Source: Gymnothorax reevesii | Lineage: Eukaryota; Chordata; Actinopteri; Anguilliformes; Muraenidae | DNA: 64,000 nucleotides | Direction: 5' to 3' | NCBI GenBank assembly: GCA_029721435.1 | Contig: CM056586.1 | Location: forward strand, 69,589,679-69,653,678 | Shown: in pieces, positions 52,798-64,000 of the stretch | Layout of the letters: each line of letters begins with the position of its first letter | How positions within the stretch are numbered: position 1 is the first letter of the stretch | Position numbers and translations under genes: made by a program | Notes under the pieces: model-generated | What the model saw: the letters and a program-made list of their open reading frames with translations, nothing else | Database searches by the model: none | Told to the model about the DNA's origin: nothing

Positions 52798-55700
52798 CTG
52801 CACACAAGAGACATTAATGAGATTAATTATCATTATCAATACTCACCTCATCATATGTGCGAGAGACAGAGGAAGGAGTTTGATGGTACCAGGGTATGTT
52901 TGTATACGTGTGCTTCTGTCTCCGTGTGTGAGTGAAAGAAATGTCTTAGTTAAGTGTCTCCTACGCACAAGCAGAGCACTGTGTGTGTTGGTGAAAAGAG
53001 TTCTGTGTCGATACACACTCACATTTCCTGGGAGCTGGTTTGGTCCTGTTCTCTCCTCCATGGTCCACACTGTAAGAAAAACAGAGCAGTGTGTGTGTGA
53101 TTGTGCATACTTATAGTGGAGTGAGAGAGAGAGAGAGTGTGTGTGTGTGTGTTTGTGTGTACTTACAGCAGTGAGAGTGTGTCCAGTTTAGCAGCAGACA
53201 GTGCTCTCACTCCAGAGTCTCCTGGGTGATTGTATCTCAGGTCCAGCTCTCTCAGGTGTGAGGGGTTTGAACTCAGAGCTGAAGCCAGAGAATCACAACC
53301 TCTGTGTGTGACTCTACAGCCTGACAACCTGCAGAGAAAAGAACACACACACACACAAAAACATTACAGCACATTCATATACACCAACAGTGCTGTGTGT
53401 GTTGAACATCTTTCAGCACACTCTTATACACTAACAGGCTTGTGAGCTGTGCCTGTGTGTATACTAGCTGCAGCAACAGTCGTTCACTGACGTCGTCAAA
53501 ACGCTGATACTGGTGGTCTCCACTAGGGGCAGACTGCAGCACTCGGACACAGAGGTCACGAAAGCGAAGAAGGCGGTCACACTGCTGTTTCCTGATATAG
53601 CTAGTAAACCTACATGGCACGAGCGCCTCTAGTGGTCAGGTCATTATTGCACCTCGCGGACCCATCACGTTACCTCGCGTCGAAATGTGCGGACTACGCA
53701 CCAAACGACCTTTAGATACGCATGGCAGCCACGATGTGCACGTTGACACGTTCGCTGCAGCTAGTATACTTTGGCCCTAAAGCGGCCATCGCACTCTACC
53801 GGAAAATTTGGAAAATTTTGGCATTCACTAGCATAAATTGAAGTTCGTTTGGACATCGTTTTGATTTGACTTTGTTTTAATTCATTTTGATAAGTTTCCA
53901 CAAGTAATTATTCACTCTGGTGAAAAATTTTGTTTTTCAGATGTGTGCTAAAGATCAGCCCGTATGCAGCGTGTAAGCTTGGTAAACGCAATGCAAGTGT
54001 TTGCTTTTCTGCAGTAAGGTAGCGATTAGTCACCTGAATGGTCTCATATAGCCACCCCAAGCGAGAACATTTCTTGGCGAAATTTTTGCATATTGGTAAC
54101 AAATTAATAAATAAATTAACAATATTCTTACAAATTATGAGTTGCATTTCTTCTATGAACTGGTAACTCATTATATTGATAGATTATTGGTTACGATCTG
54201 TCAGCCGACCATTGTCGTTGCTAATGCGATTACTCAATGATTGAGTTGCGTGTGTTACGTGCTCTTACATTTCAACAACAGCACCGCTAGCATAAATGCA
54301 TTTTTCATTGGTTTCCTGACCTACCCGAGTGGGGTGTATAAGCACAAGCAGGACGTGATGGATTTGAATTCGCAGACCATAGGGAGAGTATACTCACAGC
54401 AATGTGTATTTAGAGATCGTTGACATTCATTCAGCATTTGCTCTGGTTCCTAAGTATTTAAGTGAATGATAATGAATAATGATAGTGTAATGAATTTGTT
54501 TTGAGTTCTTTTTAATTTGCTTCATTCATTGTCAGTTCTTTCCATCCATCCCCAGCGAATCTATTCATTGGAAATTTAGTGAGTATTCAGACTTTTGCAA
54601 TTTGTGCGTTTGTTTCTTCAATTCATTATAGTGTGAAGGGGCCTTTGGACACCTTACAGCACATTCAAATATCTGAACAGAGATGCCTGTCATACACCTG
54701 ACAGCACATTCATATTCATAAACAGGGCTGTGTGTTACAGACATTACAGCACATCACAGCTGCCTACCGGACTCTGGAGCAATATAAACAGGGTCATGCA
54801 GTCTAATACGTCCAGATTTACCCTGTTTAAAAGTGATGGGCGTATCAGGGTTAAGAGGAGAGGTGAATACAGTGATGCACCATCATGCCTTGTATGTGCT
54901 GCACAAGCCTGTGATGATCTGGGGTCGCTTTAGTTGGTCAGGGCTAGGTTCAGCAATGATATGTTAAAAAAAATGAGGACAGCTGACTACCTGAGTATAC
55001 TGAATAACCGCAGTAGATACAGTAGGTATACTGTAGTAGGTATACTACTGTATACTGTTGTAGGTAGGTAGCTATACTGTAGTCTACACACTTTTCCTAG
55101 TGAAAATGTCCAACTACTACAGTAAGGTGTAATACATTTTTCTCATAAAATTGCAGGTAGTAGGCCTACATGTTTTTTTTTTCTCTTCAAAAATGGTTAA
55201 ATATTTTAGAAATGTGATTCCAATGGTATGCACAAAGCAACCACTAAGAGCATGAGCCTTCCTTTCTTTAAGCGTAGACCCTAACTCATCCATATCTGTG
55301 TTTTTGTTCGGTGAATTATTACAAATCAAAAAAATCAAATACATTGTCCTCTTACATTGTATGGTGCAAAGGAAAGGGATTAAGTAAAAAGTATTTATTT
55401 AGTAAGTAAAAGTAAATAACTTTAATCAAAAAGTACTGATTTTAATAGTCAATTCAGCATCCATTCTATTGAAAACAGCACAAAAACTCATTACTTGATG
55501 TTCTAATGTGAATTCCTTTGGTTTCGGTGGAAGTCTATTTGGACATCATGTCAAACCCGTCCTAAACATCTTTTTTTACAGAGGTCATTTAAAATGTGGT
55601 AATTTGACTGCGTTGCAGCCAGAATTTGACATAATCTTAATAAAGTAATTGAGTTCAGTCCATAATGACGTGTCAACAAAAAAAGAAAGTTTTATGAAAT

Positions 55701-56011
55701 GAGTGAATGTTGGGTTATTAGAGACCAAATAAAGGTAATAAATACAGGTAGAAATGAGCGGAAGCTTAAATTATGTCATTAAATTTAACACAAGACCAAA
55801 GTTTACCATTACACTCCTGAACTCACCCCAGTCTTTGCAGTTTACACTGTGGATCCTCCAGTCCAGCAGAGAGCGCTCTCACTCCTGAATCCTGCAGCTC
55901 ATTGCCACTGAGCTCCAGATCTCTCAGCTGTGACTGAGGAGATAGCAGGACTGAGGCGAAAGCATCACAGCAGCCCTCTGTGAGATTACACCAACCCAGC
56001 CTGTGGAGAAA

Positions 56012-56057
<46 letters not shown>

Positions 56058-59000
56058 GTGCGCACGCACGCACACACACACCCACACACACATGCGTACA
56101 CACGCACACACACACACACACGTTGGGTTTTCATGTCTTGTGGTGACATTCCACTTGCATTCATTCCCTAACCCCTTTCCCTGCCCTTAACCCCAAACAG
56201 TACATACCTAAACCTAACCTTAACCTTACCCTAACTTTATCCCAACCTGAACCTTAACCCCTAAGCATAAAATAACTTGAGTTCCACTTGGACACCTATA
56301 AATGTCTCATAATTACCCACCAATGCCCTGTACCTGCAGAAAAGGGGAGGGGGGGTATAATTACCCAGCATCAATGAAGACACCATGAAGGGTGAACAAT
56401 ATATACAGGTTTAGGTGCAATATTTATTACTATTCAGATGCCTTTTTTTAAGAGAAGGCCTTGCTCAGCGAAACCATGCCAAACACTGTACTCTGCATGT
56501 ATTTCAACAACATGGCTCTGTGGTAAAAGAGTCTGGGTACAAAAGTGGTCTGTCTGCAGTCAAGACATGTCAGCGATTTGAAACGAAATGAGGCTGCAAA
56601 GTATTGAGCCACTATAATCCAACATGAAGTGAGAATGAGAAAATATTTTGATTTCAAAACTATAGCAGTTGGTCTCCTTAGTTTCCAAATGCTTAAAGAG
56701 TGTTGATTGAAGAAGGTGTGATGCAACACAGTGGTAAACATGCCCCTGTTCCAACTTTTTTGAAACGTATTGCTGGCATAACATTCAAAATGAGGCATAT
56801 TTTCCACAAAACATTAAGATACCTTAGTTTCAACATCTGATATATTGCCTTTGTACTATTTTCAAATAAATATAAAATTCAAATGATTGAAAATCATTGC
56901 ATTCTGTTGTTATTTACATTTGGGCCAGGTCACGCGGTAACAGAGTTACAAAATTGGTGTATTTTGCGTCATAGTTCCAAACTAAGTAAGATAGAGTTAC
57001 AATTTAAATGGCTTTGTGTAGGTCATCCGTAGTATTTCAAGCAACAAAATCGCTAATTTTGTTCGTTTGATTTATTTTGGGTGAAAACAGCAAAAAAAAA
57101 AAAAAACTGGTCAGTGATGGAGTTACAAATTTTTAAGCTTTTTTAGACATTATCCCATGGAAGTTCCCTACCAAATCCGAAGTGAATCTCGCCTGTAGTT
57201 TCAGAGAAAAAGATTTCAAACTTTCAGATTAAAAAAAAAAAAACAGGGAAAAAATCTTTTTAAAAAATTGAAAAAACAATATTTATCAAAACTGTGAGCA
57301 AACTTTTTACACATAGTCCCGTGGAAGTTCCATTACTCACATGGTTGGAACCAGTGAATACGAATAGACAAAGCATGTAAGTCGCTAAAGTAGTTAGCCA
57401 CTATGCTTTTGGGAAACACACAACTGCTTAGCAAAACTAATGCTTGTCTAAGACAATGTTTGTGATGAAATGTTAAATCTCAACTTAATATAATACAGGC
57501 TAGCTAAATTAACACCATCAATGTATCAACGTTACCATAAAGATAAAACCGCCAAAGCGTTTTCCCACAGATAACGTTGGAGCTTTGACAGGGACACATG
57601 AATATGATTATCAGCCCTAAGACTTATCAGGTTGTATCCTGCTTCTCTCTTATTTTACGGCAGTGAATAAGATGAAAGTAATGAAACTAAAGGTGGAGAA
57701 GTGAATAATGAGGATGGGCAGAGGAGTAAAGAAAGAACCTTATCTTTTAAACAGTTTGTCATTATAACAACTCAAAGTTAACATCACACAGCACACAGCA
57801 GCACTCACCCAAGTGTCTGTAGTTTACAGTTTGGACTCATCAGTGCAGCGCAGAGCTGCTTTACCCCTGAATTCCCCAGGTTATTGTAGCTCAGGTTCAG
57901 TGCCTGTAGTTTACAGTTTGGACTCATCAGTGCAGAACAGAGCCGCTTCACTCCCGAATCTCCAAGGTTATTGTAGCTGAGGTTCAGAGTCTGTAGTTTA
58001 CAGTTTGGACTCATTAGTCCAGGACAGAGCAGAGTCACTCCCAAATATCCCAGGTTATTGCAACTGAGGTCCAGTAACTGAAGTTTACAATAAGCAAACA
58101 TCTCTGCGACAAAGAACTGCGTCACTCCTGAATTTCCCAGGTTATTGTTGCTGAGGTCCAGGGTCTGTAATTTACAGTTTGGACTCATTAGTCCATCACA
58201 GAGCCACGCCATTCCTGAACGTCCCAGGCTACTAAAGCTGAGGTCCAGATCTCTCAGGAGTGAGTTTGATGACTGGAGAGCTGAGGCCAAAATTGAACAG
58301 GACTTGTCTGTGAAGTCACAGCTGTTCAGTCTGTAAAGAAGAGTTATTGAATTAATAATCTCTCCCCACCACAAATGTAGCCACAAGGCATATAAAAGTT
58401 CATTATTGGAGCTATAGTACAAATATGAAGCTGATCCAGGCACAGCGATCAGAAGGGAACACTAAATATCTAACTGAGCAATATGTTCGTGCGGTGTGAT
58501 TTTCTGTTGTTTTAGGGTCACGTTTGGCAGTCAAGCTCCTATTATTGTACGTTGAACATGTAAATAAACAGAACTGTCAATAAGGGCTGGTAGCCGGTCG
58601 TATTTCGCCATACATTTTGTACGGTGGTTGACGAGGGCAAATGTATCTCAACAGCCCAAAACACATCCAGTTGGAGAATAGCAACGTTGAATCAATATTA
58701 ACCTACGGATGAATGGTGACAACTCATAAAAATAATTTCAGCTCCTGATCATTGCTTTCAGCAACCTAGAATAATCGTTCTACGCATAATGAAAGCCACC
58801 ACCGTAGCCATAGTGAAAGGCATTCCAATCAAAAGTGTGCAAAACTGATCCCTTCAAAGCGCGCTATAAAAAACGGCCGTTTCTGAAATGAGCAGCCAAT
58901 GGTTACTTTACACCCACAATGTCGTGCGACGACGTGAGCCCAGCGACAAGCCTTAGCCCTCAAACGTACTGCTGTTGAACCTTAGATGTGGGTTTTTATT

Positions 59001-62000
59001 TGTTTTGGAACATAAAAGTACCTTTTTGACCCTACAAGGGTTCACACGTGTACCTTGAGGTCCTATAATTAGCACCAAAGGGTACATAAGTGCTGAATGT
59101 ACCTTGGGGAACAGAAATGGACTTCTGCTGTACCCCGATTTCTGAGAGTGTAATTGGTTAATAGGGGACGATTCTGTAGTCCTTCATTTGGCTCCGTGTA
59201 GCATGTCGCCGAAAAATACCGATGTCAGAGTCAAGTTTTTTTTTTCCCGGAAGCATTTCACGCGCCCTTTGATGTTTGGCGCTTTTGTTCAACCTGCGTT
59301 GGGTTTAATAAAGGAAAAGGGAAAGCTCGGATGTTCGCCCCATGGCAGCAGGTAGTGGTATTGCGCCTTTAAAAAGAATTGATTCAGAATCGTCCCAACC
59401 CTAATGCTTTCCAGCAGCGAGTAAGTGACAGTTCGGATTTTAGTATTGAAAAGAATTCCGATTTCAATCGTCATCAGTATGGACTGAGATCAGTACTTTC
59501 GGCTTGCCTTGACTTTTGGGTACCCAGAGAAACATTCAAGTGTGTAAAAACGACTTGCGTACATCCAGTCAAGAAAATTGAGTTTGATGTCTCCTGCAGC
59601 TCTAACGGTGGCAGGCTTGTTACTGATGAAACCCCAGCAGGCTAGGGAATGCGCAGTATATGCATTCACAATATTAAATATTAATGATAAATTCTAAACC
59701 CCCTTATCACGAATAAAACCCACCAAAATATATCGGCGCCCCCTCCGGTGAACGTACAACTGTGAATTACTTTCCCTGCTCAACGATGATCAACAAATGT
59801 AGAATTTATGTACGATCAAGGAATATCAGCCGACCCAGATCCAAAGAAGGGTCATTTCTCCAACCTTTCAGCTCGTTAGGATCCAGAAGCCGACACAAAC
59901 CTTCATTGTACTTAAGCTTAGAGAAATATCTTGTGTTTGCGGTACTTTCAAGGTTTTATACATATTCAGAGACCGCCAAATCGGTTCCACAACTGCAGGA
60001 TGCCACACTTTCCCATTTTGTTGTATTGATTTACACTTGTTCTTGCCAACCACGCTAATGTGCATGTCTGAATATGACGTCAATGCTAGCAAACAAGAGC
60101 TAGTCCAAGAGTGAGGCCATGTCCTCAAATACGGATGTGAGTGCACCAGGCGGTGTGTTGAGAAACAAGTCTAACGGGACCATGGTGGAACCAGGCGACA
60201 CATGGTTGGATTGCTCACATAAATGTAGAATGACCATCCCTGATCCAAAAATACACACAACTTCCACTGTGGCTTTGGCTTTCTCAAGTTGCTGAAAAGT
60301 ATCAGAATGGTCATCCTGAGTATCACAGGACGCAGTGGATGATACGCTGCACACACAATTTAGCTTCACTTGCTGGTAATCGTTCAGCTATTTTTGGAAA
60401 TCAAAAGTTCTGCCCGCCATCTTTTTTTTGTTTGTTTAGTATGTTACCTCCAGAGCAGAATCTCCCGCCAAGGTAAAATGAAGCTTAGCGAAAGCTCAGT
60501 CAGGAAGACTCTCTCTCTCGTGCACGTCAACTCCGTTTATTTTCTTTTCATTCACTCCCATGCTCGCCCATAAACCTCTGCAGTCAGCTGGTGTAGCAGC
60601 TGATCTCTTCCATCCAACCGCGGCACACCTCCATCGCATCGCTAGCCAATCGTTATGTCGCTGTCTTTTATAAAATGTCATTTTTCTCTGCTCTAGTTCG
60701 TTCATGCTGCCGTTCGCCTCCTCCCCAACGCCACCCTGCCCCATCAGAGCTTCCGTACTGCCGCTCCAGCGCCGCCAGCCTTCAGCCACCACCGCCACCA
60801 GTGTTTGGACTCTTCAGGGGATTTTCCTGCTGCTGCGCTGAGCTGCGCTCCTGCTCTACGAGTCTCCCAAAGAGTCCGAGCGCCAAAGACTGTCTGATTT
60901 AAGCATGCTAATTCTGACTGCTGTCTTCCTGCCGTCCTGATCCTCTCATCCCTAATTTACCATCAATTTATTATTCAGCCAGCGGAGGACGGGCTTCCCC
61001 ATAATAGTCAGGTTCCTCCTGAGATTTCCTCTCAATGAGGAGTTTTTTCTCACTGCAGTTCGAGGCTTTTTCTCCTACAGGGAGTTTTTGCCTGCTATTC
61101 GGGGATTAGGGATTAGTCTGGACTCTGCCCTTTTCTCTCTGTAAAGCGCTATATAAATAAAATTCAATTGAATTGAATTCTACTTATGCTCAATGCATAT
61201 TAAATTTTTCTGATTTCACTCGAGTCTCTCCTCATTGAAATGTCATTACAATTTTGTGTCAATAAATGTTTTTGTATTCCAAATACACGAGTTTACCTGA
61301 CTGAACTGTAGTATATTTAGATGGTCTGTAATTCAGCAAGTAATAGTCTGAAGGTAAAATTTAGAACGGTTCCATTAAAAATACTAAAGTTATCGTACAA
61401 AAAAAAAAAAAATCAACTAACTCTGAGGGGGCCAGGTTTGGGTTCCACTTGCTTTTGTGCTTTCAATTAAATGTGTTATTCCCCAACAATTTCACTGCAT
61501 TTTTACCTCTGCTGTGACGATAGTCAGCAGTCAGCGGAGCTTTTCTAATTCCGAGTCGTCCGGCGTCCGGCTGTCTGTCTGTCTGGCTGGCTGTCTGCCT
61601 GTCTGGCGGCAACTTTTCACTTCAAATTTGAATATCTCAAAAACTGTCTGATAACTTTTTCTCTAATTTGATGCAAGCCTTCCTTATGATATTTTGAATA
61701 TTCATTGTGAAATTTAGCAAATGTAACATCCCATTTTTTTGAGAAATTCAGCATTTGCGCTTAGAAAATCAGTGTTTGTCCTCATTTTTTCAGTCTTTCA
61801 TTAATATCTCCAAAACTGTCTGATAACTTTTTAGCACCACTGTGACGATAGTCAGCAGTCAGCGGAGCTTTTCTACTGCTGAGTCGCCCGGCGTCCATCC
61901 GGCTGTCTGTCTGTCTGGCTGTCTGCCTGTCCGGCGTCAACTTTTCACTTCAAATTTGAATATCTCAAAAACAGTCTGATAACTTTTTGTCTAATTTGTT

Positions 62001-64000
62001 TTGAGCCTTCCATATGATGTTCTGATGATCCACTGTGAAATATAGAAAATTCTACATCCTGGTTTTTGAGAAATTCAGCATTTAATATTGCAATAGTTTT
62101 CAAGGATTTCTGAAATTAAGTCATCACATGGACATTTCAGTCATCCTCAGCGGAGCTCTCTAGGCCGACAGGCCTCTTGTATTGTCAACAGACTGAAAAT
62201 ATGAAAGCAACATATGCTGGCAATCATCAAAAGTTATTTATAACATCATACTCACATGGCCTTCCTGCAGTTTCTGATCACTGGTATCAGTCTGTGATAA
62301 TCTGCCGGCGATGTGTTATACGTTTTCAAGTCAAACTCATCCAGGACCTCCTCTGACATCAGTAACACAAAGGCCAGTGCTGAACACTGGCGCGGCTCCA
62401 GCATTTTATCAGGAAGTCTTCCTGACCTCTGGAAATGAAGGATCTCCTCTACCAGAGAGGTGTTATACAGTTCATTCAGACAGTGGAAGAGGTTGATGGT
62501 CCTTTCCGGAGATTCCTGCCAGATCCTCCTCTCAATTAATCGCACTGTTTCCTTAATACTGTTATATCTGCTTCCTGTCTGTGGGTCTGATACAGGTGCA
62601 CTGCTTCCTGTCGGTGTCAGTACTCCTCGTAGGAGCGTCTGAATGGAGTCCAGCGAGAGGCCGAGAAGGAATCGGAGGAAAAGGTCCAGATGTCCATTCT
62701 TACTCCCTAAAGCCTGATCCACTGCAGTCCTGTGTAACTCATACAGCTGCTCTCTGTCACTGTCAGGTTCTGACTCTTCTGCTCTGAGCTCATTTCTGTT
62801 CTCATTTACACAGGAATGAAACACAAACAAGGCAGCCAGATACTCCTGAATACTCAGATGCACAAAGCAGTAGAGCTTCTCCTGATCCAACCCACGCTCC
62901 TCTTTAAAGATCTCAGTACACACCCCAGAGTACACTGACGCTTCCCTCACAACAATGCCGCTCTCCCTTAGGTCCTCTTCATAGAATATCAGATGACCCT
63001 CTTCCAGCTGTTCGAAAGCCAGCCGCCCCAGTTTCAGGATGATTTCTGTATCTGATGCTGACGTCTCATTGGGGTTTGTCTCACTGGTACCCTGATACTT
63101 CTCATTCTTCACATGAGTCTGAATGAGCAGGAAGTGAGTGTACATTTCAGTCAGAGTTTTGGGCAGATCTCCCCTCTCTGCTCCACCCAACAGTGTCTCC
63201 AGAACAGCAGCAGAGATCCAACAGAAGACTGGAATGTGACACATGATGTCGAGACTCCTGACTGACTTTAAGTGTGAGATGATCCTGCTGGCCTTTTCCT
63301 GATCTCTGACACTCTTCCTGAAGTACTCCTCCTTCTGTGCGCCATCGAACCCTCGTATCTCTGTCATCAGGTGGACGCACTCAGGAGGGATCCGATAGGC
63401 AGCAGCAGGTCGGGAGGTGATCCAGAGGAGAGCAGAGGGAAGCAGATTCCCCTGAATCAGATTGGTCAGCAGCACATCCACTGATGATGACTCTGTTACA
63501 TCACAGCAGATCTCATTGCTTTGGAAATTGAGAGGAAGTCGACACTCGTCCAGACCGTCAAAGATAAACACGACTTTGACTTCATCGCTGTTAATGCTTT
63601 TAATCTCTTTCGGCTGCGGAAAGTAGAGCTGCAGAAGCTGCATTAGACTGAATTCTTTGTCCTTCTTCAGATTCAGGTCTCTGAAAGGAAGACTGAAGAC
63701 GAAATCAATGTCCTGATTGGCTCTTCCTTCTGCCCAATCCAGAATGAACTTCTGCACAGAGACGGTTTTCCCGATGCCAGCGATGCCCTCTGTAAGCACA
63801 GTCCTGATGTGTTTCTCTTGTCCAGGTAAAGGCTTAAAGATGTCATTGCAGAGGATTGCAGTCTCCTGTGTGATTGGTCTCTTGGATGCTGTCTCAATAA
63901 ATCTGACCTCGTGTCCATTATTGACCCCCCCACTCCCCCCCTCTGTGATGTAGAGCTCTGTATAGATCTCATTCAGGAGGGTTGGGTGGCCTTGCTTTGC
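51965..64000 (-). CDS. Fish NLR (NLRC3-like) with FISNA-NACHT-LRR-B30.2, 5' end outside window
   Basis: Six exons join in one frame on the minus strand: 64000-62256 (open at the edge), 58330-57809, 56000-55827, 53328-53167, 53069-53023 and 52797-51965. Their phases agree at every junction (AT|A, GG|G, GG|G, CT|T, T|AT). Domain order is FISNA tail, NACHT ATPase, winged-helix/helical region, LRRs and PRY-SPRY, the layout of the large fish NLR-C family of putative cytosolic sensors. Other LRR exons could lie in the long intron 58331-62255, but I saw none. The gene looks intact here apart from an 80-residue Asp/Gly-rich insertion in SPRY. It is convergent with rapgef4, about 2.5 kb away. Ligand and function are unknown. 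Confidence 0.92.
52166..52405 (-). repeat. Trinucleotide-rich tract coding an Asp/Gly-rich insertion
   Basis: 240 bp dominated by GAT, GGT and GAC codons on the minus strand (ATC/ACC/CAC on the plus strand), uninterrupted by stops. It encodes about 80 residues, nearly all D, G, Y, H and S, strongly acidic. Confidence 0.95.
53023..53069 (-). CDS. NLR 47-nt linker exon between LRR and B30.2
   Basis: Acceptor tacag, donor gtgagt. Encodes [15 protein letters not shown], which fits the short linker before B30.2 in fish NLRs; phases 1/1 match both neighbours. Confidence 0.85.
53167..53328 (-). CDS. NLR exon: last leucine-rich repeat pair, 162 nt
   Basis: Acceptor tgcag, donor gtaagt. Encodes [40 protein letters not shown] and [10 protein letters not shown]. 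Confidence 0.94.
53640..54770. other. NLR intron, no recognised features
   Basis: AT-rich sequence with no LRR-like text in any frame that I recognised. Confidence 0.45.
54780..55010 (+). mobile_element. Tc1-type transposase fragment in the NLR intron
   Basis: Decodes as [40 protein letters not shown] and, after a frameshift, DYLSILNN. Middle part of the transposase; both ends are lost. Confidence 0.82.
55015..55090. repeat. Short repeat of GTAGGTATACTG words
   Basis: Four to five imperfect copies of gtagtaggtatactgta. Confidence 0.7.
55827..56000 (-). CDS. NLR exon: leucine-rich repeats, 174 nt
   Basis: Acceptor ccacag, donor gtgagt. Encodes [40 protein letters not shown] and [14 protein letters not shown], the typical ribonuclease-inhibitor-like LRR pair. 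Confidence 0.95.
56010..56125. repeat. (CA)n/(CG)-interrupted microsatellite in the NLR intron
   Basis: CA runs with GCGTGCGCACGCACG and CCCA interruptions, 10 bp upstream of the NLR LRR exon on the minus strand. Confidence 0.95.
56448..56935 (+). mobile_element. 3' half of a Tc1-type transposon
   Basis: Reads as the C-terminal transposase region ([24 protein letters not shown]) followed by the AT-rich 3' end and a TIR containing gaaaatcattgcattctgtt, the same style as the elements at 1035-2591 and 27858-28580. Confidence 0.75.
57341..57420. mobile_element. Decayed copy of the 120-bp palindromic MITE
   Basis: Contains tgtaagtcgctaaagtagtt and gcttttgggaaa, the right half of the family seen at 19465 and 21150. 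The left end is lost. Confidence 0.55.
57809..58330 (-). CDS. NLR exon: leucine-rich repeats, 522 nt
   Basis: Acceptor tacag, donor gtgagt. After [20 protein letters not shown] it has five consecutive 29-residue repeats of the form LQxLxLSxNNLGxSGVxxLC and xxLMSPNCK (for example [20 protein letters not shown]). The DNA repeats every 87 bp. Length 522 is three times the common 174-nt fish LRR exon. Confidence 0.95.
58331..60430. other. NLR intron, no recognised exon
   Basis: Includes a small block of gggtac/gtacct repeats (59029-59150), a common style of fish dispersed repeat. No LRR-like sequence seen. Confidence 0.45.
60960..61185 (+). mobile_element. 3' tail of an L2/Maui-like LINE or a SINE sharing it
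   Basis: Text gttcctcctgagatttcctc ... tgtaaagcgctatataaata followed by (ATTCA/ATTGA) repeats is the familiar 3' end of fish L2-type elements. GC-rich sequence upstream (60600-60950) may be part of the same copy. Confidence 0.65.
61512..62165. repeat. Tandem duplication, about 328-bp unit
   Basis: tgtgacgatagtcagcagtc begins at 61513 and again at 61841. Both are followed by (TGTC)n-type sequence, then aacttttcacttcaaatttg and similar downstream text. The two units are about 80-90% alike by eye. In the NLR intron. Confidence 0.88.
62256..64000 (-). CDS. NLR exon: FISNA tail, NACHT, winged helix
   Basis: Open frame through the window edge. [18 protein letters not shown].. and [20 protein letters not shown] belong to the fish-specific NACHT-associated domain. 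NACHT: Walker A GIAGIGKT (63764-63787), Walker [11 protein letters not shown] (FDGLDE at 63545-63562), then [16 protein letters not shown] (sensor). The C-terminal [20 protein letters not shown] runs into the first LRR exon; donor gtgagt. The frame upstream of Walker A passes two runs of seven G (63925-63942). Confidence 0.95.

Overview
The window is vertebrate, almost certainly teleost fish, nuclear DNA. It holds interrupted genes with conventional splice sites, many Tc1-type DNA transposon remnants, AC/GT microsatellites, fish-type LINE and SINE fragments, and a NOD-like receptor of the fish expansion (FISNA-NACHT-LRR-B30.2). I cannot name the species.

From about 1 to 49.4 kb, plus strand: the 3' part of rapgef4 (EPAC2, a cAMP-activated Rap guanine-nucleotide exchange factor). 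I reconstructed 27 in-frame coding exons, 2631 nt from 7783 to the stop at 48989-48991. They run from just after the first cyclic-nucleotide domain through DEP, the second cyclic-nucleotide domain, REM, Ras-association-like and CDC25-homology domains. The exons for the N-terminal cAMP domain were not found and should lie upstream of base 1, so 1-7782 is read as intron. All introns are GT-AG except the one between the 13th and 14th exons, which has the sequence of a U12-type AT-AC intron (29964-30535). The 3' UTR has an AATAAA at 49363.

The introns are a transposon graveyard. They contain a Tc1 copy nested in an older Tc1 (about 330-2640), further Tc1 fragments, a decayed L2-like LINE, and another LINE (minus strand) split by a 310-bp hAT-type insertion with a perfect 8-bp target duplication. 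They also contain a 500-bp tRNA-derived SINE with a 13-bp duplication, several MITEs with TA or TTAA flanks, and minisatellites. A TTAA-flanked, piggyBac-like MITE with a near-perfect hairpin core occurs three times in rapgef4 introns and once, broken, downstream.

From 49.4 to 51.6 kb the intergenic DNA holds the broken MITE and a roughly 153-bp tandem repeat. From about 51.6 kb to the right edge, minus strand and convergent with rapgef4, lies the NLR gene. Its exons are the FISNA/NACHT exon (open to the window edge), a 522-nt LRR exon made largely of 87-nt repeats, two single LRR exons, a 47-nt linker exon and a terminal PRY-SPRY (B30.2) exon. The phases of all six exons agree. The SPRY domain carries an 80-residue Asp/Gly-rich insertion encoded by a trinucleotide-rich tract, the most unusual protein feature in the window.

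The two genes have no evident functional link: one is a cAMP-Rap signalling factor and the other a likely innate immune sensor.
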